Assembly: GCA_963693305.1 (NCBI GenBank)
Contig: OY855914.1
Span: 24,891,972 to 24,955,971, forward strand
Length of the DNA stretch: 64,000 nucleotides
Origin: Meandrina meandrites
Lineage: Eukaryota; Cnidaria; Anthozoa; Scleractinia; Meandrinidae
Reading direction: 5' to 3'
The position numbers were made by a program, and so were the translations under genes. The notes below the pieces were generated by a model. That model searched no databases. It was not told where the DNA came from and was given only the letters and a program-made list of their open reading frames with translations. Shown one piece after another: positions 1-9,589 of the stretch (the first letter of the stretch is position 1; every line of letters starts with the position of its first letter).

Positions 1-440
1 ATGTTTTGATCAACACAGTCTTGGCTCGAGCCGCTCCATTTGTAAGCCCACCCAAAACCCCTTATGAAGTTGTATAAGCCCAGGGCTAATAACTAAAATT
101 TTACGGTATTCCTCATCCTATTACCGGTAATCATACAGATGGAAAAGAACCTTGATATAGCAGAACCTTGTTTTGAGGAATGTATTCGCTAGCCCATTGG
201 CCCTCTGTTATATTGAGGTTCTACTGTATAGATACCTGTTTGGGTCCATTGGCCCACAGGTTGTTGTGATGGCCAAGTACTGATGTTGATTCAGATGCCA
301 CTGATCCAGACAATGCAATAAGAAATCTTAACACTGCTTCCTTCTCTAAAATGTTGGTTGTTTCTGTGTTGTTAAATTTAATAGCAGCACTGGAAGGTTC
401 TGGTTAACAAACACAAGATAAAGTACAATAAACAATAATA
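1..440. other. No gene recognised at left edge
   Basis: AT-rich sequence with no convincing exon. A short + strand open stretch around 265-400 looks faintly protein-like but has no start, no splice context and no recognisable similarity. Confidence 0.4.
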
Positions 441-1372
441 AGTATATACCACACAAGTGAATAGTTCTTTCTGCGTGCGCTGGTGTATAAGCACAGGCAT
501 AAAAAGACACTAGTCTGAGATTTGCAGCTAAAGTGCCGCAGTAAAAATTAAATAACTATTTACCAACCTTCCAAATTCGTCCACTGATAAACAAAGCCGT
601 CCAATTTATCTGCATCGTCAAATCTCCGAGCTATCCTAAGCTTGAAAGCTGCAATCGACAGTTTATCAACAACACTAAAGCGTGAATGTTCTCCCCTGTG
701 TTGAGTGCGTGTCAATTTGTCGACCCATGGCGCTCGAAGCTCTTCAAAAAGAGTTTCATACAAGCACAGTTTCAAAGCTTTTCGCCTTCGATCGGTGTAG
801 CGTGGCCGCCTGTAAATATCCCATCTGCTGTTAGCTTCATTGTTGAAAGATAATTCGCAGAGTTTGGAGAAAAGAAACGAGAATCCTTCGCTTTCCTCAT
901 CCATAGTCCGCCATTTTCCCCGCCGAAAGTTCAATATATACACACGCTTGGTAACCGTTCCTTTCTCGAAAGTTTTCACACGCGCGGCGCGGAACCTCGC
1001 GAATGCGAACAAGAACACGAGTCACAAAACGTTTTTCTCGAGCGTCACTCACACAATTCGCTTCGCTCGTTATTGGCAAAATTCTCGCAATTATTCGAAT
1101 AATTCAAAAACAACATATGATTGCTGATTTCTGGGCTACAAGATTAGGCCATAGTTAATAGGCGTAGCCGACAAAAAGGATGAGAGAAGTCGGATAAGTG
1201 ATGTTTTGTTGACTGATGTATGGAACTTGTGACGGTGATGCAATGAAACATAAAAAAAAATAATATTTAACAATTATTCATCGAAGTGGAGGTGAATAGT
1301 ACTTTGCTAATCACCTCCGAGTTAACCAATCAGCGCGCGCGGAAAGCACTATTCACTTGTGTGGTATATACT
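441..1372. mobile_element. Candidate TIR DNA element with internal ORF
   Basis: Positions 441-482 and 1331-1372 are inverted copies of about 42 bp: the first 25 bases match exactly (AGTATATACCACACAAGTGA...) and three mismatches follow. They enclose about 850 bp with a CpG-rich centre (900-1140) and one ORF. No target duplication is obvious. The arms suggest a DNA transposon or a TIR element that captured an exon; the superfamily cannot be told from the ends. Confidence 0.6.
560..904 (-). CDS. Hypothetical ORF inside TIR element
   Basis: The ORF reads from an ATG at 904 (MDEESEGFSF...) for 114 codons to a TAA at 560. It is basic and hydrophilic (RRPRYTDRRRK), with no signal peptide, membrane segment or known motif. 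The frame stays open upstream to 1018, but the ATG at 904 follows a CpG-rich promoter-like tract and begins an acidic, protein-like stretch. A donor-like GTAAAT overlaps the stop, so this may be a first exon that continues off the left edge. Both flanks carry the TIRs of 441-1372, so it could equally be transposon-encoded. I do not recognise the product. Confidence 0.35.
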   Translation of the reverse strand: MDEESEGFSFLFSKLCELSFNNEANSRWDIYRRPRYTDRRRKALKLCLYETLFEELRAPWVDKLTRTQHRGEHSRFSVVDKLSIAAFKLRIARRFDDADKLDGFVYQWTNLEGW

Positions 1373-1826
1373 AATTAGTATTAGCGCTAGAAAAAGTCGG
1401 TGTACACAACTCATGCGTTCAGGTTCTTTTACACGTTTTTATTGGCTCTTTATTACGCTGCTTACACATGATGAAACTAGAAACTTGGGGGCGTAGCCGG
1501 GGGGTGGGTCCTGGGGTGCCCGTGATCCCCCCTCCCCTTTGTGAGATCATTTTTTAAGTAAACATGCAGCATACAAACCTTATAATTTAGGTTGCAAAAA
1601 TGCGCGAATCTGAAGGATCAACATGGAATAAATCTTTTCTAGTGCTAGGTAGTTACATACTCCATTTTCAGGACCGAGCATCTGCAGTGGACAGTTCGGG
1701 CCGTATCCATTTCTGGATACTCGATGACGTCACCAATAGTGGCGTCGGTTGGCTACAAAGAGGAAACTTATTGATTACTCTTACTCGAGCCCAGTGATTT
1801 TAGCCCTTAGCCATATCCCATGAAAC

Positions 1827-1978
1827 TGACGATTTCGAGAGCCGAACTCCAACCAACGTGTACAATTTTATTCGAACCGCCTTGAATGAACGTTACAAGC
1901 ATATATTAAGTCTATTACATAATGACACTCACATTCCACACACATTCCACACGCACGCATTCACACGCTCATTCTACA
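1827..1978 (-). repeat. 3' LTR of the gypsy element
   Basis: 152 bp, matching 6272-6423 base for base by eye. Relative to the coding strand this is the downstream LTR; the purine tract abuts it at 1979. Confidence 0.95.
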
Positions 1979-1989
1979 TCCCCCTTTGC
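1979..1989 (-). other. Polypurine tract
   Basis: On the minus strand this reads GCAAAGGGGGA directly before the 3' LTR, the expected plus-strand primer position of an LTR retrotransposon. Confidence 0.8.
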
Positions 1990-2121
1990 AAATAAGCACA
2001 TTATAGCAAAGCTTATGAAAACAAAATAACAGGCGGAATAAATCAGAAGGCAAAACAGTCAAAACAGTGTCATTAACAATCCTAGTGACTGAGCAAGCTC
2101 ATAGAAGTTCAATGTTTCCAG

Positions 2122-5100
2122 TCAAGTAACATAGTCCTGAAACTTCGGATTCGGTCTTGAAATCCTCCCGGATCTGGTAGCATAACCTTCTGGGCCACGA
2201 GCTGGGACCTGGGGTCTGACGGGTGTATTTGCCGAAGACTGCTGTGTGACTGCAGATTTGGCAGGCGTCTCGGGTGTTGGAAACGCAACAGTCGGGGAAG
2301 GAGGTACATTATGGTCGGATGATACAACAGGTGAGGAAGGAGGAGGTACATCGTGGTCTGTCACTGGTTCCGGAACAGACAGTAGATGTCTTCGGTTTCG
2401 GCGGTACTCCTTTCCTTCAGCTTGTACAATGTACGACCGTGGCTGTGCGGCGGGTTGCTTAACGACGCCCAATTTCTGGTATCCTTTATTGGTCTGAAGT
2501 CGCACAACCTGCTGTGGACTGAGAGGTGGGAGAGGTTTGGCATGCTGATCGTAATAATACTTCTGCTGTTGACGTTTCAACTTCAAACGCGAGGACACGT
2601 CCCTGCTGTTGAGTGTTTTGGGAGTGAGAAGTTTTTTAGCAACTGGAAGAACGCACCTTGTGCGCCTGGACATCAATCGCTGAGCAGGAGAACCTAGGAT
2701 TTGATCTCTTGGAACGTTCCTGAGGTTGAGAAGGCCAAGCAACGGGTCAGAGCCATCCTTCTTGCATTTGTCAAGCAGGTTCTTGGCTTGCTTAACTGAA
2801 TTTTCAACCAGACCATTGGACTGAGGAAAATAAGGGCTGCTGGTAACATGTTCGAAGCTCCATTCACTGGCGAACTTCTCAAATTCTCTGCTTGAAAATT
2901 GAGGACCATTATCCGTTAGCAGCCTGGTTGGAATGCCGTGGACAGCGAAGTGTCGCTTCATCTTCTGGATCACGGTTCTGGACGACAAATCACTGAGGGT
3001 GTTCATTTCGAACCAACCAGAGTAGGAGTCAACGAGTATCAGGTACTGCAAACCATTCCAATCAAATATGTCCGCGCTTACAAGGGACCAAGGGAGGTCT
3101 GGGACCGGGTGCATAAGAAGCGGTTCTTTCTGCTGATGAGGTTTGGTACTGTTGCAAGGCTGGCAGGACGCTACGGCAGAATCAATGTCAAGCATCATAG
3201 AAGGCCAATACACGATTTCCCTTGCTCTTCTCTTCGTAGCATCTATCCCAGGATGCCCCTTGTGGAGTTGCTGAACGTATTCTTTGCGCAACGTTTCTGG
3301 AACCACCACTCTCAGGCCTTTCAAGATGATTCCATCATCCACGATCATCTCATCTCGTATTGGAAAGAATGGTTGTACCTCTGGGGCTATACTCTTGGAC
3401 TTTGCTGGCCAGCCATTACAGATAAAATGAGCAACTTTCTGCATAACAGGATCTGCAAGAGTATGTCTCTGAAGTTCGGCCATACGTGCAGGGGAAATTG
3501 ACGTGAGAGACAGGATGTCCATCTGCTCATCAGCCTCAAAAACTGGCTCCTCATCAGTGTAGGCGCGTGACAATGTGTCCGCTACATAAAGCTCAGTTCC
3601 CTTTTTGAAGACGAACTTCAAGTTGTACTTCTGAAGCAACAAGAGCATACGTTGAAGACGGGCAGGAGCTGAGTGAAGAGGCTTGTTCACGATTGCTGTA
3701 AGAGGCTTGTGATCCGTCTCGATGGTAGCTTGTCGACCATAGATGAAATCGTGAAATTTCTTGCATGCAAATGTAGCTGCGAGAAGCTCCTTCTCGATTT
3801 GGGCATATCGTGTTTCGGCTTCCGTTAAGGCACGTGAAGCATAGGCCACAGGGCAACCATCTTGCAAGCATGCAGCACCAAGACCACTCTTTGAGGCATC
3901 AACAGACAGTGTGACAGACTTTGAGGGGTCGAAGTACCTCAGAACAGGTGGCTGAGAGATATCTGCCTTGAGGGCTTCGAAGGCTCGTTGCTGTACTTGC
4001 TCCCAGCTCCAATGTGTGTCATTCCGCAGCAATTCGCGTAGTGGCGCTGTTTTCTCACTGAAGTTGCTAATGAACTTGTGAAGATAATTGGCCATGCCAA
4101 GAAATCGCCGGAGTGCCTCTGGGTCATTAGGAGTTGGCATCTCTCTGATAGCTTTAACTTTGGCTTCATCAGGCTTGAGACCACCCTTTGTGAACTGATG
4201 GCCAACGTAAGACACTTGATCAAGCCGGAACTTGCATTTCTTTGGGGAAAGTTTCATGTCGATCTCTCGTGCCCTTTGTAAAATTTTCTTAAGGTTGGCA
4301 TCATGATCCGCTGTTCCCTCGCCCCATACTAACAGGTCATCAACGATAATGGCACAGGGATATCCAGTAAACAGCTCTTCCATGGCACGCTGGAAGACCT
4401 CTGAGGCAGACGTGAGGCCAAACGGCATGCGAAGAAATCGGTACCTTCCAAAGGGGGTACTGAAAGTCGTGAGCAATGAAGATTCGTAGTCAAGTTTGAT
4501 TTGCCAGAAACCACTTCTCGCGTCAAGTGTGGAGAATACTGTGGCATTGGGCATGCGCGATACAACATCTTCAACCGTTCTCATAGGATGGTGGGGTCTT
4601 TTAAGGGCTTTGTTGAGATCCCTCGGATCGATGCAGATGCGGACACTGCCGTCTTTCTTCTTTGCCGCTACCATTTGTGAGACCCATTCAGTCGGCTCGG
4701 ACACAGGTACGATTGCTCCAATCTTGACCATCCTATCAAGCTCTTCTTTCACACTCTCTTCCATTGCAAGGGGTATTTTGCGAGATGGTCTGACAACAGG
4801 AGTTGCATCGGGATCAAGCCTCATCTTGTAAACGACAGGTAGATTGCCAAGATCGCCTTCAAATAAATCTTTGTAGTCTTCAAGTATTGCTGCACGGAAG
4901 GCATCAGCAGCTTCAACTTCGTGAACCTCACTGTGCAACTGAATGAGATTCAAGCTCAGTGAATCTGCAAGGCCAAGCAATGATGTTACTGGTTTATCAA
5001 CCACGTGAAATTCCAGCCTACGGGATATCGACTTTGTGTGAACCTCGAACTTCACAGTTCCCAGTGTAGTCAATGTGTCTCCGCCATAGGCAACTAATTG

Positions 5101-6198
5101 CACCGCTTTCGTCTGATCAATCTCCTCATTACGGCTGATCCGTTTGAACAAGTCGAGCGTGATGACATTGCATTTAGCGCCAGTGTCAATTTTGATTTCA
5201 ACTTGTTTGCCATTAATTTCCATTGTGCAATAGATTTCACGCTTGTGCCCTAGAGTTGAAGTAATCGCATCAATGACAAATAAATCCTCATCTTGTGAGG
5301 TAGGAAACTCGGGAGAAACTTCGTCAACAGGACGCCTGCGATTGGACCGTTGAACATTTGAATCCCGATTCCACCGTTGACCATTGAAACCTCGACGCGT
5401 ACTTGGAAGCCCGCCAGCGCGTTTTAAAAGGCAAACTTTTTCAAAATGATTGAGCTTTCCACAATAAAGGCACTTCTTGCCAAACGCTGGACAGGATTTC
5501 TGCTTAGGTGCATGGTTACCACCACAATTCTTGCAATTTTGGATGTCAGGTTTCAAATCTTTCTTCGGAAATTTTCTCCCTTTGCCAACGCCATAAACTT
5601 CTTCCTTTGAATCGCTGACATTGGTCGAGAGTTCGCTGTTGTTTCTGTCGGATAATTCGTTGGCTATACCAATGTCGATGGCGCGGTCGAGTGTGAGCCC
5701 TCTTTCTTTCAAAAGCTGCTTTCTGATAAGCGGAGAGGCGACACCGCATACTATTTTATCACGAATAAGCTCGTCCTTCAAAGTGCCATACTCGCATGTG
5801 TTTGCTAGGATTCTTAGATCGGCCACAAAAGACTGAAACGGTTCACCCACTTTCTGTACTCGTGTGTTGAATTTGTGCCTTTCCATAATGACGTTTCCAC
5901 GAGGGTCGCAGATTTCAGCAAATTTCCTTTTAAGCACTTCGATACTCTCGCGAGATTCTGCTGCGACTCGAACGCCTCCATCTTCGTTCAGCACAGCGGG
6001 AGCGTAAACAAAAGATTTCTCCTTTTCAATTGCTTCTCTTCCTGCCAAATTCAAGAAGATGTACGCTTTAGTCTTGGCATCCTTTTCTCCATGTGCGGCG
6101 GCGATAAATATTTCCACCTCCTGTTTGAAATTTTTCCAATTTAACGAGACATTTCCCTCGAAGCTCAGCGGCTCAGGTTTTCGGAGTCCCTCTGCCAT
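2122..6198 (-). CDS. Gag-Pol polyprotein of Ty3/gypsy element
   Basis: Single 1358-residue ORF without stops or frameshifts. In order: a Gag region (about 1-215), two zinc knuckles near 220-257 (CKNCGGNHAPKQKSC and CLYCGKLNHFEKVC), and an aspartic protease with IDTGAKCN near 340. Reverse transcriptase follows with catalytic IVDDLL near 618 (Ile where many elements have Tyr), then RNase H (SVDASKSGLGAA near 765). Integrase has an HHCC finger from HKGHPG near 980 and a DDE triad in SADIFDW, LLTDNGPQF and NGLVENSVKQ (about 1040-1135). Gag and Pol are fused in one frame, so no frameshift is needed. The ATG at 6198 lies 61 bp inside the primer-site end. The domain order PR-RT-RH-INT is that of Ty3/gypsy elements. 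Confidence 0.96.
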   Translation of the reverse strand: MAEGLRKPEPLSFEGNVSLNWKNFKQEVEIFIAAAHGEKDAKTKAYIFLNLAGREAIEKEKSFVYAPAVLNEDGGVRVAAESRESIEVLKRKFAEICDPRGNVIMERHKFNTRVQKVGEPFQSFVADLRILANTCEYGTLKDELIRDKIVCGVASPLIRKQLLKERGLTLDRAIDIGIANELSDRNNSELSTNVSDSKEEVYGVGKGRKFPKKDLKPDIQNCKNCGGNHAPKQKSCPAFGKKCLYCGKLNHFEKVCLLKRAGGLPSTRRGFNGQRWNRDSNVQRSNRRRPVDEVSPEFPTSQDEDLFVIDAITSTLGHKREIYCTMEINGKQVEIKIDTGAKCNVITLDLFKRISRNEEIDQTKAVQLVAYGGDTLTTLGTVKFEVHTKSISRRLEFHVVDKPVTSLLGLADSLSLNLIQLHSEVHEVEAADAFRAAILEDYKDLFEGDLGNLPVVYKMRLDPDATPVVRPSRKIPLAMEESVKEELDRMVKIGAIVPVSEPTEWVSQMVAAKKKDGSVRICIDPRDLNKALKRPHHPMRTVEDVVSRMPNATVFSTLDARSGFWQIKLDYESSLLTTFSTPFGRYRFLRMPFGLTSASEVFQRAMEELFTGYPCAIIVDDLLVWGEGTADHDANLKKILQRAREIDMKLSPKKCKFRLDQVSYVGHQFTKGGLKPDEAKVKAIREMPTPNDPEALRRFLGMANYLHKFISNFSEKTAPLRELLRNDTHWSWEQVQQRAFEALKADISQPPVLRYFDPSKSVTLSVDASKSGLGAACLQDGCPVAYASRALTEAETRYAQIEKELLAATFACKKFHDFIYGRQATIETDHKPLTAIVNKPLHSAPARLQRMLLLLQKYNLKFVFKKGTELYVADTLSRAYTDEEPVFEADEQMDILSLTSISPARMAELQRHTLADPVMQKVAHFICNGWPAKSKSIAPEVQPFFPIRDEMIVDDGIILKGLRVVVPETLRKEYVQQLHKGHPGIDATKRRAREIVYWPSMMLDIDSAVASCQPCNSTKPHQQKEPLLMHPVPDLPWSLVSADIFDWNGLQYLILVDSYSGWFEMNTLSDLSSRTVIQKMKRHFAVHGIPTRLLTDNGPQFSSREFEKFASEWSFEHVTSSPYFPQSNGLVENSVKQAKNLLDKCKKDGSDPLLGLLNLRNVPRDQILGSPAQRLMSRRTRCVLPVAKKLLTPKTLNSRDVSSRLKLKRQQQKYYYDQHAKPLPPLSPQQVVRLQTNKGYQKLGVVKQPAAQPRSYIVQAEGKEYRRNRRHLLSVPEPVTDHDVPPPSSPVVSSDHNVPPSPTVAFPTPETPAKSAVTQQSSANTPVRPQVPARGPEGYATRSGRISRPNPKFQDYVT

Positions 6199-6258
6199 AA
6201 CGATGAGCGAAACTTCAAACTGTTAATGTATCAGAGGAACCGGGCGATACAGATTTTT

Positions 6259-6271
6259 ACTCCTGACACCA
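6259..6271 (-). other. Primer-binding site, tRNA-Leu type
   Basis: The minus strand reads TGGTGTCAGGAGT directly after the 5' LTR. It is complementary to a 3' end ACTCCTGACA plus CCA, which fits animal tRNA-Leu(CAG); the match ends after 13 bases. A Leu primer fits the Mag/SURL lineage. Confidence 0.75.
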
Positions 6272-6423
6272 TGACGATTTCGAGAGCCGAACTCCAACCA
6301 ACGTGTACAATTTTATTCGAACCGCCTTGAATGAACGTTACAAGCATATATTAAGTCTATTACATAATGACACTCACATTCCACACACATTCCACACGCA
6401 CGCATTCACACGCTCATTCTACA
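6272..6423 (-). repeat. 5' LTR of the gypsy element
   Basis: 152 bp, same sequence as 1827-1978. It is upstream of the coding strand, followed by the primer site, and flanked outside by the GAAAC duplication. Confidence 0.95.
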
Positions 6424-6555
6424 GAAACCCTGCGAAATTGAAGAGAAGAAGCAAATGAACACAACATGCGAAGAAATGGCGGCGTCCGTTGTGATGAGAC
6501 CGAGAAACTTCGGTGAAAATTCGTGGAATGGTGGACTATGTAAGTACCCTGGGTG

Positions 6556-6917
6556 TTCACCGCGGTCAAACGTCTGAGGATGTTTTGTTTTCTTATTTCG
6601 AGAAAAATCATTCACGTTAACGTGGAAGCATCAGTAAGGATATGTGAAATATGGTATGGATATGGTAAATATATTTTCAGTTCTCTCAAACGAGATTCTT
6701 TACTTTTAAAATGCTCTGCACCCGATCAAAATTGCTTTGACAATGGCGCCGACAGTCGGCATTTCGCCGTTTTCAAACGCTTAGAACTTTTTTAGTAAAG
6801 TTCCAAAAAATTTAGTAAACCAGGAGAATACTTGTTAAGTATCAAACTTTCAACAGTGAAAATGAAAACCTTATCTTTGAAGTAGTTTTCTTGTTTTTTA
6901 CGTTTTACCGCGGTGAA
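6556..6917. mobile_element. Mutator-like (MULE) non-autonomous TIR element
   Basis: 362 bp with ends TTCACCGCGGTCAAACG and CGTTTTACCGCGGTGAA, flanked by a perfect 9-bp duplication CCCTGGGTG (6547-6555, 6918-6926). The uninterrupted repeat copy at 20.5 kb shows the empty site. A 9-bp duplication is typical of Mutator-like elements. No ORF of substance. Confidence 0.8.
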
Positions 6918-7039
6918 CCCTGGGTGTGACAAAGTGTGAAACCTTTTAGAAAATCCTAGCTACGCCCCTGAAACTAACATTAAATCAGAATAAAATGAGC
7001 AAAAACTTTAGCTGACAGAAATATAATAGCGGAATTCTC

Positions 7040-7547
7040 TAAAAGCCCCAGCCAAACGGACGCAACATTTCAACACAACATAGTGCAACACTGTAGCATG
7101 TTGCAATTGGACACATTTGGCCACCATGTTGGAACATGTAGGATGTTGCTTTAAAATAACAAATCGAACTATTGCGCATATACCGGCACAACAATGTTGC
7201 ACGAACGTTCACGAAGCACGAACGTGGCCAAATAGGCCATTTTCCTAGTTGCCCTTTGCCTCATTTTCAAAACGAGTCCTCGTGCGAAACCATTCAAATG
7301 GAAATGAGTTTGATTTGCATGAAAATGGACGTGCAGGTGATACACATTTTCATATGAATGGTTTCGCACGTAGACTCGTTTTGACGCAGAGGCAAAAGGT
7401 AACTCGGAAATGGCCTATTAAACGAGTAAACAACATGCACACATCCAAAAATGTGGCGAGAAAAATTTGACCATTTTCAACTTGATCCAACATCATCCAA
7501 CAAAATTATATGTCGGGTTGAAATGTTGTATCCGTGCCGGGCTTTTA
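7040..7547. mobile_element. TIR element with CAACATTTCAAC ends
   Basis: The left end TAAAAGCCCC..CGGACGCAACATTTCAAC is matched in inverse at the right end (GTTGAAATGTTGTATCCGTGCCGGGCTTTTA). The interior has ATGTTG/CAACAT-rich arms. A second inverted repeat sits inside (7231-7419). Confidence 0.65.
7231..7419. repeat. Foldback element nested in the preceding one
   Basis: Imperfect arms of about 70 bp: AATAGGCCATTTTCC...AACGAGTCCTCGTGCGAAACCAT on the left and the inverse at 7355-7419 (ATGGTTTCGCACGTAGACTCGTTTTG...AAATGGCCTATT). The ORFs on either strand here are only the palindrome read through. Confidence 0.65.
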
Positions 7548-8331
7548 TGCTACTTTATTAAAGTAGTTTCAGCATGCAATACTATGCTAAATAAGCCAAT
7601 AAAGCTTAACACTTCTAGTAATATATAGCTTATTTTGGTCCTCTGAGCTGTAATTAGTTTCATTTTGTAGTTATTATTATTATTATTATTGTTATTATAA
7701 TATATATTTTTTAGTTTTTTATTCTACAAATTAATTAACTTGTACTTAAAACTGAAATCTTCAAATTGAAGATAAAGTTACTAAAGTTCAGTTCAGTTCT
7801 TTTTTGTATATAGTTCTTAGTTTAGTTTTTATTAGTACAGTCAAGCGCTCCCCCCCCCCCCCGGGGGGGGAACTTCATAAGGAAGGGACGGAGATGCACG
7901 TCAGAAATTTGAATTAAACCCTTAAAGGAGACCAATCTGGGCGTGGCTTTCGCTGTTCTTGACATCTAAAAGATACCATTATTTTTTTTATAGCGAATTC
8001 ATATCTTCACATGCAACTGTAAACGAGACACCCGGCCTTGATGGCTGGAAATATTTGCTTTCTGTCCTGGCACTTCATATTCTCTTGGTCCTGGACACCC
8101 TTGAGTGAGACCAAACCAAAATCCGTAATTCAGACCGCTAATTAAGCGAAACGACCAGAATCCCCGTCCCTATCATATGAGAGTCCGTCCCGGGGTCACG
8201 TTCCCTCTAATCGTACTTACATCGACAACAAGAAACAACATATTTTCCTAAAATAGCTGCATAATCAATAAGTTTAAATGTCCGAGCTATTGTGTCAAGT
8301 TGCTGTATTTTCTAAATTATAAACATTTTGT
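7548..8331. other. No gene; low-complexity tracts
   Basis: AT-rich DNA with an ATT run near 7670-7690 and a C/G homopolymer junction at about 7850-7870. No exon or recognisable repeat boundary. Confidence 0.5.
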
Positions 8332-8993
8332 TTAAGGTGATTCCACTGTATTGCATTGCGCATCCTTGCTGCGCATAACTTTTCGCGTCATTTAGCGCGC
8401 GCATAAGCGTGTGCCACAAGCGCGCGCATACAGCATTACGCGATTTCCTTCAGGCTAAGCTCGGCAGAGAAATAAATGGTTATTTTCTTCTAAATGAGCA
8501 CGGTGACCCCCATTTTTTAATGCATTAATTTAATTGACATATGGTTGACTACAATATATCGCGATTTAAAGAAAAGTTAAATACTCTACTTTGAGATATT
8601 TTTATTTGAATGCTTTAAAAAGTACGTATTTAGGTAGTGCTGCTTACGTGCGCACACAGCAAAATCTTTGATTTCTTCCATAATCTCAATTCCAGTTCAA
8701 TTAAAATAGTTGGTTATGTAAGATTAAAGTCTGTTTTGTCGAACTGCTTCGATATTTTAATGCAAGAAATGGTTTTTGCTAAAAATGATAGTTCACTTTT
8801 CGGATTTCTAGGGTTACTAATATAAGTCTGGTGGGTCGTATATTTATCATAATAGCCATCCAGGTTACACAAAAATGAGCACGGTGACCCCCATTTTTTA
8901 TTGCATTTTTGTAATACTCATAATATAGATATGAACTGGACCAAGTCTTAGAAAATTCTAAATACTCCTTCTTTTTCAGTGGAATCACCTTAA
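8332..8993. mobile_element. TTAA-flanked TIR element (Kolobok/piggyBac-type site)
   Basis: Perfect 17-bp inverted ends, TTAAGGTGATTCCACTG (8332-8348) and CAGTGGAATCACCTTAA (8977-8993). The outer TTAA on both sides fits the target duplication of Kolobok or piggyBac elements. A block GAGCACGGTGACCCCCATTT occurs twice inside (about 8495 and 8875). No transposase ORF, so non-autonomous. Confidence 0.7.
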
Positions 8994-9070
8994 GTAAAGA
9001 ATTCTCGCAACTTGAGAGGCAGACTCGTGCTTAGTCGCTATTTGAATGTTTTTGGTACAAGAGAACCGCA

Positions 9071-9157
9071 GATTGAGTCGTGCGGGGAGCCTCGGGAAAG
9101 GACGAAGGGAAAACAGCATCCATCGTCCTTTCCCGAGATACCCTGCGTGCCTCAATC
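9071..9157. repeat. Short foldback repeat
   Basis: Arms CTCGGGAAAGGACGA (9091-9105) and TCGTCCTTTCCCGAG (9123-9137) are perfect. The pairing extends imperfectly outward to GATTGAG and CTCAATC. Confidence 0.6.
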
Positions 9158-9589
9158 CACCCACGCGTCCAGTCTTCTCTCGCACCAATGACATGGCGGA
9201 GACTGGTACAGGCCTGCACCTCGAGATTGCCTTTTTTTCTCTCTCTCCTCCTCGTCAAAAACGTTTCAATATCCTCGTTCGAGTTAAGGTACACGCTGTT
9301 AGCAACCGTTTGGTATCAACGCCCTACACCCTCCCCCCTCGAAAAAAGCAACTTCTTCGAAAGTAGCGGTACGTACCGATCCGAAGCAATGAGAAATCAG
9401 AGTTCAGCGATAAGTTTCTCGGTTCACACGGGAACTGCTAACTGTATCATGCTTTTTCGATATCCCCACCCTGTGCAATTTTTGGATCTACGAGAAAGCA
9501 AGCCCAGTTTTGAACCGATTCGCCCCTCCCCTCCCTGCTGGGTTTAACTTAGAACTCACTTGTTTCATTCTTTCGATTTGCACTTACTT

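Larger units (their letters stand above)
1827..6423 (-). mobile_element. Full-length Ty3/gypsy (Mag/SURL-type) LTR retrotransposon
   Basis: A 4597-bp element on the minus strand. It has two 152-bp LTRs (1827-1978 and 6272-6423) that look identical, each bounded TG...CA in + orientation. A 5-bp target duplication GAAAC sits at 1822-1826 and 6424-6428. It carries a tRNA-Leu-type primer site, a purine tract and one uninterrupted gag-pol ORF. Matching LTRs and an open ORF imply a recent insertion and possible current activity. The insertion is inside an older dispersed repeat. Confidence 0.96.
1487..6968. repeat. Dispersed TACGCCCC repeat, split by two insertions
   Basis: The left piece (1487-1826) begins GGGGGCGTAGCC. 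The right pieces (6424-6555 and 6918-6968) end CTAGCTACGCCCC. A second, compact copy lies inverted at 20441-20760 and shares the C-rich end, the CCATTTTC.GGACCGA block and the GTGTGACAA..TGTGA block. Comparison shows this copy was opened by an LTR retrotransposon (1827-6423) and a TIR element (6556-6917). Confidence 0.75.

Noticed and set aside
840..1127. + strand ORF of 95 codons
   Set aside because: Antisense shadow over the CpG-rich centre of the TIR element; no protein features.
7169..7470. ORFs on both strands at 7.2-7.4 kb
   Set aside because: Both read the arms of a foldback element, so they mirror each other.
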